Shown here in pieces: positions 1 through 7,500 of a DNA stretch of 64,000 nucleotides. The translations under genes and the position numbers were made by a program. Under the pieces are notes generated by a model. The model ran no database searches. It had not been told where the DNA came from and was given only the letters and a program-made list of their open reading frames with translations. Position 1 is the stretch's first letter; the number at the start of each line of letters is the position of its first letter. Location: positions 225,354 through 289,353 of the forward strand of contig CAJTFK010000002.1 in NCBI GenBank assembly GCA_910575505.1. Reading direction: 5' to 3'. This DNA is from Oscillospiraceae bacterium. GTDB taxonomy: Bacteria; Bacillota; Clostridia; Oscillospirales; Oscillospiraceae.

Positions 1-454
1 TCTGGAAGAACTCATGGATAGCGAAGGCGGCGGCGCTCCGCACCCGGAAGGCGGCGGAAAACAGATTGGTCCGGGGCCGCAGATGCTGGATGGTCCGGAG
101 GAACTCCACGCTGTGCCGCTTTTTCTGGAGGGGATAGTCCGGGGTGGAGGTTCCCTCCACCTCGATCTTTTCGGCCTTCAGCTCCAGGGGCTGCTTGGCC
201 TCGGGGGTGAGGACCACAGTGCCCGTGACAATCAGGGCCGCGCCCACGTTCTGCGCGGCGATGTCCTTATAGTTTTCCAGCGTGCCGGTCTCCATAACCA
301 CCTGGAGGTTTTTCAGGCAGGAACCGTCGTTGAGCTCGATAAAGCCGAAATTTTTCATGTCCCGGATGGTCCGGGCCCAGCCGCCCACGGTGACGGTCCG
401 GCCCGACAGGGCCTCTTTGTCGGCAAAGATAGCCGCGATTTTTGTGTAACTCAT
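1..454 (-). CDS. asnS: Asparagine-tRNA ligase, N-terminal part (runs off the window)
   Basis: Asparaginyl-tRNA synthetase charges tRNA-Asn in the cytoplasm. Only the first 151 codons are here, read on the minus strand from the ATG at 454; the rest lies before base 1. The visible part is the OB-fold anticodon-binding domain of class IIb synthetases: it opens MSYTKIAAIFADKEAL, continues with the strand VTVGGWARTIRDMKNFGFIEL, and reaches the linker KRHSVEFLRTIQHLRPRTN that leads into the catalytic domain. AsnRS rather than AspRS is inferred from that linker. An AGGTGA Shine-Dalgarno sits 9 bases before the start. A TTGTAA-N16-TATAAT promoter lies upstream at 498-525. Confidence 0.9.
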   Translation of the reverse strand, partial: MSYTKIAAIFADKEALSGRTVTVGGWARTIRDMKNFGFIELNDGSCLKNLQVVMETGTLENYKDIAAQNVGAALIVTGTVVLTPEAKQPLELKAEKIEVEGTSTPDYPLQKKRHSVEFLRTIQHLRPRTNLFSAAFRVRSAAAFAIHEFFQ

Positions 455-497
455 GTGGAAATCACCTGCTTCTTAGTTTTGGTTTCATGGATGATAC

Positions 498-525
498 ATT
501 ATATCACAATTTTGGTATTTTACAA
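498..525 (-). promoter_or_regulatory. Sigma-A promoter of asnS
   Basis: On the minus strand TTGTAA (520-525) and TATAAT (498-503) are separated by 16 bases and point at asnS, about 45 bases upstream of its start. Confidence 0.65.
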
Positions 526-651
526 GATGTTTCTTCCGGCGCTCTTTCCTCTGCCGGGCACAGTGTGTTATGATAGAGACGAAAGGCTCCCGGCGCCCCC
601 TTTTGGGAGGGAACCGCCGGGCAGAGCGAGACTGAGAGGGGAAGTGGAGCG

Positions 652-1836
652 ATGGCGAGGCTGGAAACGATAACCGGTAAAGCAATCAGCGGGGAGTGGG
701 GCGATGACGATCGATTCGGAACGGGAATTCCGGTTTTGCGCACCACAAATTTTACAAATGACGGTGTTCTCAATTTTACAAATGTCGTAACAAGAACGAT
801 CACAAAGAAAAATGTATCAGATAAGTATTTGCGTTCAGGAGACATTATCATCGAAAAGTCCGGCGGCAGTGACAAACAACCCGTCGGCCGGGTGGTTTAC
901 TACAGCGGAAAGCCGGACACTTACCTGTTCAACAATTTTACAGGTGTCCTGCGGGTAATAGACTCCTCTTGCTGGGATTCTAAATATTTGTTTTATGCTT
1001 TATATGCCAATTATTTAAAGGGCGGAACCCGGAAATATCAGAATCAAACCACAGGGCTGCACAACTTAAAAACCGACCAATATATAAAAGAATTTGAAGT
1101 GCCGGAATACTCCATTCAGGAGCAAAAGCAGATTGCCGTTATTCTTGATAAAATCAGCAGATTGATTGTTCTCCGCAAACAGCAGCTTGCCAAGCTGGAT
1201 GAGCTGGTGAAAGCACGGTTTGCGGAGCTGTTTGGGGACCCGGCGGGAAACCCTTTTGGGTGGCCCTCAAGGCCTTTGCTTGAGATGGGATATTGTAAAA
1301 ACGGCCTGAACTTTCATACAGGCGATAGAGGTATAAAAATGCACTGTCTGGGTGTTGGCGATTTCAGGGATAACTCTGTCATTGATGGGACAGATCATTT
1401 GCCCATGATATCCCTGAATGAAGCGCCGCCGGAGGAAAGCATGCTGCGGGACGGAGATATTGTTTTTGTCCGCTCCAACGGAAACAAAGCGCTTGTTGGC
1501 CGCTGTTTAGCTGTTTATCCCCGCGAAACGCCGACTACCTATAGCGGATTCTGCATTCGCTACCGCTTAACAGGCGTTGAGGTAAATACAATATATTTGC
1601 TGCATATATTGAAAACAGGCTTCATGCGGGAAAAAATGGCTGGGCGTGGCGCGAACATCCAGAATCTCAATCAGCAAATCCTTGCGGCATTGGATATCCC
1701 AGTGCCGCCAATGGAATTACAGCAGCAATTTGCCGCCTTTGTAGAACAGGCCGGCCAGGCAAAGGCCCTGATCCAAAAAAGTCTGGACCGGCTGGAAACC
1801 CTCAAAAAATCCCTGATGCAGGAATATTTTGCTTAA
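652..1836 (+). CDS. hsdS: Type I restriction-modification specificity subunit (orphan HsdS)
   Basis: HsdS recognises the two half-sites of a Type I restriction-modification target and docks HsdM and HsdR. This 394-residue protein has the usual two target-recognition domains, each followed by a helical spacer: TRD1 about residues 5-150 with the hallmark GIPVLRTTNFTNDG, helix about 155-190 (QEQKQIAVILDKISRL), TRD2 about 200-350, and a closing helix (PMELQQQFAAFVEQAGQA). Length is normal and no frameshift is seen. The start follows GAGGGGAAGTGGAGCG. No hsdM or hsdR is within the window, since asnS and proS flank it. The gene is visibly richer in A and T than its neighbours, which suggests horizontal acquisition. 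Confidence 0.88.
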   Translation: MARLETITGKAISGEWGDDDRFGTGIPVLRTTNFTNDGVLNFTNVVTRTITKKNVSDKYLRSGDIIIEKSGGSDKQPVGRVVYYSGKPDTYLFNNFTGVLRVIDSSCWDSKYLFYALYANYLKGGTRKYQNQTTGLHNLKTDQYIKEFEVPEYSIQEQKQIAVILDKISRLIVLRKQQLAKLDELVKARFAELFGDPAGNPFGWPSRPLLEMGYCKNGLNFHTGDRGIKMHCLGVGDFRDNSVIDGTDHLPMISLNEAPPEESMLRDGDIVFVRSNGNKALVGRCLAVYPRETPTTYSGFCIRYRLTGVEVNTIYLLHILKTGFMREKMAGRGANIQNLNQQILAALDIPVPPMELQQQFAAFVEQAGQAKALIQKSLDRLETLKKSLMQEYFA

Positions 1837-1845
1837 CTCCCTGCC

Positions 1846-1900
1846 TCTGTGCCTCACCCGCCTGATAAAATGCGGAAAAGGAGACTCCCTGCGGCCGGGG
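1846..1900 (+). repeat. Partial copy of repeat family 2
   Basis: The segment containing CCTGATAAAATGCGGAAAAG and then GAGACTCCCTGCGGCC matches the 3' half of family 2 (compare 16640-16690). It lies just before a fuller copy (1911-2050), so two copies are nearly in tandem between hsdS and proS. Confidence 0.55.
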
Positions 1901-1910
1901 GTGTCCTGTT

Positions 1911-2050
1911 CGAAGCTTTGATGCCGGGCCCTGTCTCGTCCCCCGAAAGCATGGAGAGCCCGGAAGAACGGGAGGGGACAGAGCCCCTCCCCTGCATGGC
2001 GCCCCGCTGTAAAATGCGTGAATGGACCCTCCCCCTGCGGCCCCGGCAGT
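1911..2050 (+). repeat. Repeat family 2 copy upstream of the proS promoter
   Basis: It aligns with copies at 16562-16698 and 22689-22816: a 5' part rich in GGGCCCTGTC, a centre with GGACAGAGCC and CCCCTGCA, and the 3' part CTGTAAAATGCGTGAATGGA followed by CCCTCC and CTGC. It ends at the -35 box TTGACA of proS. Confidence 0.6.
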
Positions 2051-2079
2051 TGACAACCCAGCCGGAAATGGGATACAAT
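2050..2079 (+). promoter_or_regulatory. Sigma-A promoter of proS
   Basis: TTGACA (2050-2055) and TACAAT (2074-2079) are separated by 18 bases, about 57 bases ahead of the proS start. The -35 box directly abuts repeat family 2. Confidence 0.75.
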
Positions 2080-2135
2080 ATCGAACACGATTTCCGCGCC
2101 GGGGCGCGAACAACACAGAAAAGGATTGAGGCTTT

Positions 2136-3575
2136 ATGGCACAGGACAAAAGACAGGTAGACGCCATCACCGCACGGGACGCGGACTTTGCTCAGTGGTA
2201 TACCGACGTCTGCAAAAAGGCGGAGCTCATTGACTATACTTCCGTCAAGGGCATGTTTATCTACCGGCCCTATGGCTACGCCATCTGGGAAAACATTCAG
2301 GCGGAGCTGGACCGCCGCTTCAAGGAGGCGGGACACGAAAACGTATACCTTCCCGTTCTGATTCCCGAATCCCTGCTCCAGAAGGAGAAGGACCACGTGG
2401 AGGGCTTCGCCCCGGAATGCGCCTGGATTACCATGGGCGGCAACGAGAAGCTGGAAGACCGTCTCTGCGTCCGCCCCACCAGCGAAACCCTTTTTTGCGA
2501 GCACTACGCCAACATTATTCACTCCTGGCGGGACCTGCCCAAGCTCTATAACCAGTGGTGCAGCGTGCTCCGCTGGGAGAAGACCAGCCGCCCCTTCCTC
2601 CGCCACCGGGAATTTTTGTGGCAGGAGGGCCACACCATGCACGCCACCGAGGAAGAGGCCCGGGAGGAGACCATGCGGATGCTGAACATCTACGCCGATT
2701 TCATGGAGAACTTCCTGGCCATGCCCGTCATCCGGGGACGGAAAACGGACAAGGAGAAATTCAAGGGCGCCGAGGAGACCTATACGGTGGAATGCATGAT
2801 GCACGACCGAAAGGCCCTTCAGGCCGGCACCAGCCACTATTTCGGAGACGGCTTCGCCCGGGCCTTTGAGATCACCTATACCGGAAAGGACAACCAGCTC
2901 CATCACCCCCATCAGACCAGCTGGGGCGTGTCCACCCGGATGATCGGCGGCATCATCATGACTCACGGCGACGACAACGGCCTGGTCCTGCCCCCCCGCG
3001 TCGCTCCCATTCAGGCCATCGTCCTGCCCATCGCCCAGCACAAGCCCGGCGTTCTGGACGCCGCCGCGGCCCTGCGGGACCGGCTGAGAACCGCCGGCAT
3101 CCGGGCCAGGATGGACGACTCCGACAATACGCCCGGCTGGAAATTTGCCGAATATGAGATGAAGGGCGTGCCCCTGCGGGTGGAGATCGGCCCCAAGGAC
3201 ATGGAAAAAGAGCAGTGCGTCGTTGCCCGGCGGGACACCGGCGAAAAGGTGTTTGTGCCCCTGGCCCGTCTGGAGGAGACGGTAAAGGAGCTGCTGGACG
3301 CGGTTCATGACAACATGTATGCCCAGGCGCTGAAGAACCGGGAGGACAATACCTTTGACATCCGGACCCCCGAGGAGGCCAGGGCCATCGCCGGAGGGAA
3401 GGGCGGCTTCCTGCGGTCCAAGTGGTGCGGCTCTCTGGAATGCGAGCTGGCCATGAAGGAGCAGGCCGGGGTCTCCTCCCGCTGCATGCCTCTCCGGCAG
3501 AGCGGCGAGGAGGGCGTATGCCCTGTGTGCGGAAAGAAGTGCGTCACGGACATCTATTGGGGCGTCGCCTATTGA
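2136..3575 (+). CDS. proS: Proline-tRNA ligase, short eukaryote/archaeal-type
   Basis: Prolyl-tRNA synthetase charges tRNA-Pro in the cytosol. At 479 residues it is the short form without the bacterial insertion editing domain. Class II motif 2 is visible around residues 155-180 (RPFLRHREFLWQEGHTMHAT), motif 3 near residue 265 (GVSTRMIGGIIMTHGDDNG), then the anticodon-binding domain (APIQAIVLPIA) and the zinc-binding-like C-terminal domain with paired cysteines (CGSLEC, CPVCGKKC) ending in YWGVAY, typical of this type. The gene has its own promoter and is followed one base after its stop by a family-1 repeat, so the transcript probably ends within or just after that element. Confidence 0.95.
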   Translation: MAQDKRQVDAITARDADFAQWYTDVCKKAELIDYTSVKGMFIYRPYGYAIWENIQAELDRRFKEAGHENVYLPVLIPESLLQKEKDHVEGFAPECAWITMGGNEKLEDRLCVRPTSETLFCEHYANIIHSWRDLPKLYNQWCSVLRWEKTSRPFLRHREFLWQEGHTMHATEEEAREETMRMLNIYADFMENFLAMPVIRGRKTDKEKFKGAEETYTVECMMHDRKALQAGTSHYFGDGFARAFEITYTGKDNQLHHPHQTSWGVSTRMIGGIIMTHGDDNGLVLPPRVAPIQAIVLPIAQHKPGVLDAAAALRDRLRTAGIRARMDDSDNTPGWKFAEYEMKGVPLRVEIGPKDMEKEQCVVARRDTGEKVFVPLARLEETVKELLDAVHDNMYAQALKNREDNTFDIRTPEEARAIAGGKGGFLRSKWCGSLECELAMKEQAGVSSRCMPLRQSGEEGVCPVCGKKCVTDIYWGVAY

Positions 3576-3576
3576 G

Positions 3577-3733
3577 AACCCGCATTCACAGCCGCGGAAC
3601 GCTGTCTGAACGGGCTTTTTCCCGCCATATTGCGTCGGTTTCCCCTGCAATCCGTCAGGATTGCTGCGGAAAATCTCCTTGTTGACAGGAAAAACCCCGC
3701 CCATCCAGCATCCTCCGGCTATGGATACAGGGT
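3577..3733 (-). repeat. Family 1 MITE-like element (copy B)
   Basis: About 157 bp with imperfect terminal inverted repeats (AACCCGCATTCACAGCCG at one end; GGCTATGGATACAGGGT at the other) and the inner hairpin GCAATCC-GTCA-GGATTGC. It begins one base after the proS stop codon. Homologous copies are at 14812, 37307, 39798 and 43732. Confidence 0.8.
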
Positions 3734-3751
3734 CTGATTTCAGGCCGGGAT

Positions 3752-3806
3752 TGGGGGAGCGAAGGCTCCCCCGGTCCCGAAATCCCTGAAAACAGAGGGT
3801 TTTTTC
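3752..3806 (+). terminator. Hairpins after proS and the family 1 element
   Basis: A strong stem GGGGGAGC-GAAG-GCTCCCCC (about 3752-3771), extended by CCGGGA/TCCCG, is followed by a weaker CCCT...AGGG stem running into TTTTTT at 3801-3806. Probably the intrinsic terminator of proS; the second stem is short, so confidence is moderate. Confidence 0.5.
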
Positions 3807-3818
3807 GCGGAAACCCCT

Positions 3819-3847
3819 TGCGTTTTTCCGTTTGCTGTGATATATTG
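3819..3847 (+). promoter_or_regulatory. Sigma-A promoter of the rimP-nusA-infB operon
   Basis: TTGCGT (3819-3824), 17 bases, TATATT (3842-3847). It is followed by a leader of about 280 bases. Confidence 0.65.
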
Positions 3848-3912
3848 CTTATATTAGAGTATGCTGGTAGTGTAAGGTGAGGGAGTGGGCCGCGGGTCCG
3901 CTCTTTTTGTTG

Positions 3913-3969
3913 GCTCAGCCTGCCGGCTGAGCGGGCTTTTCAGCAAGCTGAAAAACTTTTGATTCAAAA
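3913..3969 (+). promoter_or_regulatory. Structured leader of rimP operon (hairpin cluster)
   Basis: The leader contains GCTCAGC (3913-3919) paired with GCTGAGC (3926-3932), then TTTTCAG/CTGAAAA (3937-3943 with 3948-3954), then a small TTTTGA-TTCAAAA element. No U-tract follows, so it is not a plain terminator. It may shape nusA autoregulation; the rest of 3970-4128 shows no gene. Confidence 0.45.
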
Positions 3970-4128
3970 CGAAAGAAACCACTGACGGGTTCCTTTCCCA
4001 GCTGCCTTCCTTTCCGATATACTTCGGAGTTTCCGGCATCCGTGTTTCCGGTTTCCGGCGGCTTTGAATTTCCCATATCCCCAGGAAGGCCTTCGGATAT
4101 CCTCATAAACTTTACGCAGGAGAACATG

Positions 4129-4590
4129 ATGAAAAAAATTACCGAACTCACCGCCGAGCTGGCGGCCCCCGCCATCGCCCGAGCCGGCTGCACCCTCTGG
4201 GACGTGGAATATGTCAAGGAGGGCGGCGTCTGGTACCTCCGGGTCCTGCTGGACAAGGAGGGCGGCGTGGACATCCTGGACTGCGAGGCCGTGTCCCGGA
4301 CCCTCTCGGATCTGCTGGACGAGGCGGACCCCATCGAGGGCAGCTATACTCTGGAGGTGGGCTCCGCCGGGGCGGAGCGGGCCCTGAAGCGCCCTGGGGA
4401 CTTTGAGAAGTTCATGGGCAGTCCCGTGCTGGTGAAGCTCTACCGCAGCCTGGACGGGCAGAAGGAGATCCCCGGCGTGCTGACGGCCTATGACCCGGAC
4501 AGCGGGGCCGTCACCGTGGAGGCCGGGGGCGTTCCCCGGACCTTTGAGAAGAAGGACACGGCCCTGGTCCGCCTGCGGGTGGAGTTCTGA
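4129..4590 (+). CDS. rimP: Ribosome maturation factor RimP
   Basis: RimP assists 30S subunit maturation. The 153-residue protein has the family layout: an N-terminal alpha/beta domain (LWDVEYVKEGGVWYLRVLLD, then GGVDILDCEAVSRTLSDLLD and the conserved YTLEVGSAGAERALK) and a C-terminal SH3-like barrel (VLTAYDPDSGAVTVE). Two adjacent ATG codons follow AGGAG; the second (4129) gives a 6-base spacing and was chosen, the first (4126) would add one Met. It heads the nusA-infB operon, as in Bacillus. Confidence 0.92.
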   Translation: MKKITELTAELAAPAIARAGCTLWDVEYVKEGGVWYLRVLLDKEGGVDILDCEAVSRTLSDLLDEADPIEGSYTLEVGSAGAERALKRPGDFEKFMGSPVLVKLYRSLDGQKEIPGVLTAYDPDSGAVTVEAGGVPRTFEKKDTALVRLRVEF

Positions 4591-4636
4591 GGCTCTCGCC
4601 CGCAAATGCGGAGCTCAACAGGAAAGGCGCAGCATT

Positions 4637-4870
4637 ATGAAACTGAACGGCAGGCTCATGTTCACGGGACTCGCGCTGCCGCTGGCCGCTATTGCCTATG
4701 CCTGCATGCGGAGCGGGACGTCCTTCCCCCTCCTGTGGGTCATCATCCCCGGCCCGATCCTGTCGCTTTCCGGCATCTGGGGCCCCGGGGAAGAGGCTGA
4801 GAGGCCATCATGTATAAACGGTCCAAACGGAGCATGTAATATCTGTAATAAGGAGAATCAGCAGAAATGA
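4637..4870 (+). CDS. Small two-helix membrane protein between rimP and nusA
   Basis: A 77-residue protein not assigned to a family. It starts MKLNGRLMFTGLALPLAAIA after an AGGAAAGG ribosome site; residues about 8-24 and 28-46 (FPLLWVIIPGPILSLSGIWG) look like two short membrane segments, followed by a polar cysteine-containing tail (CINGPNGACNICNK). Its stop overlaps the nusA start (ATGA), indicating translational coupling. Function unknown. Confidence 0.6.
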   Translation: MKLNGRLMFTGLALPLAAIAYACMRSGTSFPLLWVIIPGPILSLSGIWGPGEEAERPSCINGPNGACNICNKENQQK

Positions 4871-6072
4871 GAGGTAAAAAGCAGAAGGAGCCCGCCGGGA
4901 TGAATCCCGCGGAGATCTTCGCCGCGCTGGAGATGCTGGAACAGGAACGGGGCATTTCCAAGTCCTTTATGATGCAGAAGATCGTCCACGCCATCACCAC
5001 GGCCTATCAGCGGGACCACAAGGACGTGGAGGAGGAAAACATCATCGTGGAGGTGGACGAGGAGCGGAAGGATCTGCGGATGTTCGTCCAGAAGGCCATT
5101 GTGGACGAGGAGGACTATGTGGACCCCGCCAACGAGATGCCCCTTGAGGAGGCCAGGACCCTTTCCGGCCGCTATCAGGTGGGGGACACCGTGCGCATCC
5201 CCGTGGACAGAATGGAGTTCGGCCGCATTGCGGCGGGCAATGGCAAGCAGGTCATCATTCAGGGCCTGCGGGAGGCCGAGCGGGGCATGGTGTACGACGA
5301 GTTCAACTCCAAGCAGCATGAGATTCTCACCGGAGTCGTCACCCGCATTGATCCCCGGAACGGGGCGGTCTCTCTGCGGATTGGCACCGGCACGGAGTCC
5401 ACCGAAGCGCTGCTGCTTCCCGGCGAGCAGGTTCCCGACGAGATCCTGGAGGAGGGTATGCACATCAAGGTCTATGTGGTGGATGTGCGTCTTTCCAACC
5501 GGGGGGCGCAGGTGCTGATTTCCCGGACCCATCCGGGTCTTGTGAAGCGGCTGTTTGAGCTGGAGGTTCCCGAGATTTTCGACGGCACCGTAGAGGTTAA
5601 GGCCATTGCCCGGGAGGCCGGCAGCCGGACGAAAATGGCGGTCTGGTCCAACGACGAGAACGTGGACCCCATCGGCGCCTGCGTGGGCCCCAGAGGACAG
5701 CGGGTGGCCGGCATCGTGGAAGAGCTCCGGGGGGAGAAAATCGACATCATCAAATACAGCGAGGACCCCGCCGCTTTCATCGCCGCCGCCCTGGCCCCCG
5801 CCGACGTGGTGGAGGTCCGGATGGAGGAGGGCGGCAAGGCCTGCCGCTGCGTGGTGCCCGACGACCAGCTGTCCCTTGCCATCGGCAAGGAGGGCCAGAA
5901 CGCCCGTCTGGCCGCCCGGCTTACCGGCTATAAAATCGATATCAAGCCGGAGAACTATCAGGAGCCGGAGGAGAAAAAGGTCGGCTCTGAGGACGTTCCG
6001 GAGGAAGAAACCGGGGAAATCCTGGAGGAAGCCGCAGGGACGGAAGCGGTTCCCGGCGGGAGCGGGGAGTAA
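4867..6072 (+). CDS. nusA: Transcription termination/antitermination factor NusA
   Basis: NusA binds RNA polymerase and nascent RNA and modulates pausing, termination and antitermination. In 401 residues the layout is: N-terminal RNAP-binding domain (1-125; [20 protein letters not shown] in its first helices), S1 domain (about 135-200; [17 protein letters not shown]), KH1 with the GxxG loop in [11 protein letters not shown] near 270, KH2 with [15 protein letters not shown] near 335, and an acidic tail. The acidic tail replaces the E. coli C-terminal repeats, as in other Firmicutes. It overlaps the upstream small gene by four bases. The many hairpins downstream in this operon are plausible NusA targets (inference). 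Confidence 0.96.
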   Translation: MRGKKQKEPAGMNPAEIFAALEMLEQERGISKSFMMQKIVHAITTAYQRDHKDVEEENIIVEVDEERKDLRMFVQKAIVDEEDYVDPANEMPLEEARTLSGRYQVGDTVRIPVDRMEFGRIAAGNGKQVIIQGLREAERGMVYDEFNSKQHEILTGVVTRIDPRNGAVSLRIGTGTESTEALLLPGEQVPDEILEEGMHIKVYVVDVRLSNRGAQVLISRTHPGLVKRLFELEVPEIFDGTVEVKAIAREAGSRTKMAVWSNDENVDPIGACVGPRGQRVAGIVEELRGEKIDIIKYSEDPAAFIAAALAPADVVEVRMEEGGKACRCVVPDDQLSLAIGKEGQNARLAARLTGYKIDIKPENYQEPEEKKVGSEDVPEEETGEILEEAAGTEAVPGGSGE

Positions 6073-6169
6073 TCGGGAATGAGGAGCGGGAAACGGCTTC
6101 CGGGCAGCCCGGCATGCTGAAAATTCCTGATTCGCAATTCCCGGGGAATGGAGAAAGGTGGTCTGAAAG

Positions 6170-6442
6170 ATGCCCAAGGTGAAGAAAACGCCCCAGCGTC
6201 AGTGCGTGGGCTGCCGGGAGATGAAGGACAAGAAAAGCCTGCTGCGGGTGGTTCGGTCCCCCGAGGGGGCGGTCAGTCTGGATTTTACCGGAAAGAAGCC
6301 CGGCCGGGGGGCCTATGTCTGCCCGGACGCGGCCTGCCTGAAAAAGGCCCGGAAATCCAGAGCTCTGGAACGGGCCTTTGAGACCGCCATTCCCGACGAG
6401 GTATACAACGCCATGGAGGCGGAACTGGGGGGCGTGACATGA
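6170..6442 (+). CDS. rnpM: RNase P modulator RnpM (YlxR family)
   Basis: The 90-residue YlxR/RnpM family binds RNA, and in B. subtilis it binds RNase P RNA. It has the family signature QRQCVGCREMKDKKSLLRVV, then SLDFTGKKPGRGAYVCPDAACLKKARKSRALERAF. The paired Cys residues and GRGAYVC motif are diagnostic. It is in the standard place between nusA and the L7Ae-like gene, with whose start it overlaps by four bases. Confidence 0.9.
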   Translation: MPKVKKTPQRQCVGCREMKDKKSLLRVVRSPEGAVSLDFTGKKPGRGAYVCPDAACLKKARKSRALERAFETAIPDEVYNAMEAELGGVT

Positions 6443-7248
6443 GCGGCGGGAATATTCTCTCCCTGCTGGGGCTGGCCCTGCGGGGCGGGCGGCTGGCGGC
6501 GGGAGACGAGCCCACGGCCCTGGCGGCCCAGGGCGGAAAGGCGCGGCTGGTTCTGCTGGCCTCCGACGCAGGGGAAAAGACCCTCCGCCAGGGCACTCAT
6601 CTGGCGGAAGAGGGCAATTGCCTCATCCTGACCCTCCCCTTTTCCAAGGCGGAGCTGGGAGGTGCGCTGGGCCGGAGCAGCACCGCCATTATGGCGCTGA
6701 CGGACCTGGGCCTGGCCAACGCCCTGTCGCAGAAGCTGGCGGCCCTGGACCGGGAGCGCTACGGCGAGACCGCCCGGCGGATGGAGCTGAAGCTGCGCCG
6801 GGCCCGGGAGCGGAAAACCGCCCCCCGCCGTCAGCCTCCGTCTCCGGAGCGGCGGGAACCCCGTCCCGGCGGCGGGAAACGCCCGGCGGACGGCGCAAAA
6901 AGATTTGCGGATGGCGGGAAACGTCCGGCGGACAGCGGAAAAAAACCCACGAGCGGCGGAAGACGTCCGTCAGACGGCGCAAAAAGATTTGCGGACGGCG
7001 GGAAACGTCCGGCGGACGGCGCCAAAAAACCGTTCCGGCAGGCGGGACCGCCGGGAGGCGGCGAGGGACGCCGTTCCGGCGGTGAAGCGCATCCCCGCCG
7101 GATGGACGGAGGCGGGAAGCGAGGCGGCTGGAGTCCCCGGCCCGGCGGGAAGGACCGCCGGTTCCGCCATCCGGGCAGCGGAGGCGCGAAGCCTCTGGGC
7201 GGCAGGGGGCCGTCCGGCGGAGCGAAACCGCACGGCGGAGGAAGCTGA
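6439..7248 (+). CDS. YlxQ-like L7Ae-family RNA-binding protein with a repetitive basic tail
   Basis: Residues about 1-100 are the L7Ae/L30e-type kink-turn RNA-binding fold as in YlxQ (LLGLALRGGRLAAGDEPTAL, then KARLVLLASDAGEKT and a NALSQKLAAL-like end). YlxQ is normally about 100 residues; here the protein is 269 because a low-complexity basic tail follows. From about residue 135 the tail contains an 8-12-residue repeat of the type GGKRPADGAKRFADGGKRPA, later glycine/arginine-rich. The tail is probably disordered and RNA-binding; this is inference. It overlaps rnpM by four bases. Confidence 0.8.
   Translation: MSGGNILSLLGLALRGGRLAAGDEPTALAAQGGKARLVLLASDAGEKTLRQGTHLAEEGNCLILTLPFSKAELGGALGRSSTAIMALTDLGLANALSQKLAALDRERYGETARRMELKLRRARERKTAPRRQPPSPERREPRPGGGKRPADGAKRFADGGKRPADSGKKPTSGGRRPSDGAKRFADGGKRPADGAKKPFRQAGPPGGGEGRRSGGEAHPRRMDGGGKRGGWSPRPGGKDRRFRHPGSGGAKPLGGRGPSGGAKPHGGGS
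6885..7030 (+). repeat. In-gene tandem DNA repeat encoding GKRPADG-type units
   Basis: Degenerate tandem units of roughly 30-40 bases (GCGGGAAACG(T/C)CCGGCGGAC and GCGCAAAAAGATTTGCGGA each recur) lie inside the ylxQ-like gene and encode its repetitive tail. Confidence 0.65.
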
Positions 7249-7435
7249 AGTGGTTCCGCAGGTTTGTGCTTGGCCCGCAGAAAAGCGCACCGGCTTTGTC
7301 TGCGTTTTCATAGAAGGGCCCCGCGGCGGCTGCGCGGCGGGGCGAAACAAGAGTTCCGGGCGGCAGGCGTTCTTTGTGTCGGGGGACGCACCGGCGGAAC
7401 GGCAACAAAAAACCGCTCCCGAGTCCGTCTGAAAG

Positions 7436-7460
7436 GCGGCGAAGCGGGTTCGCCGCTTTT
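7436..7460 (+). terminator. Terminator-like hairpin in the infB leader
   Basis: GCGGCGAA (7436-7443) pairs with TTCGCCGC (7449-7456) and is followed by TTTT, 40 bases ahead of the infB start. The 250 bases between the ylxQ-like gene and infB hold no convincing gene, so this may be an attenuator. Confidence 0.5.
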
Positions 7461-7500
7461 CAAACGGGCTTCCGGAGAGGAAACGAACGAGGTGTTTTGA

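Noticed and set aside
1854..3704. 616-codon minus-strand open frame over proS
   Set aside because: Shadow of proS; runs through the repeat and intergenic region and has no recognisable domain.
4858..6177. 439-codon minus-strand frame over nusA
   Set aside because: Antisense shadow of nusA.
7264..7500. 78-codon frame between the ylxQ-like gene and infB
   Set aside because: Arg/Gly-rich, no ribosome site, crosses the terminator-like hairpin at 7436; treated as leader sequence.
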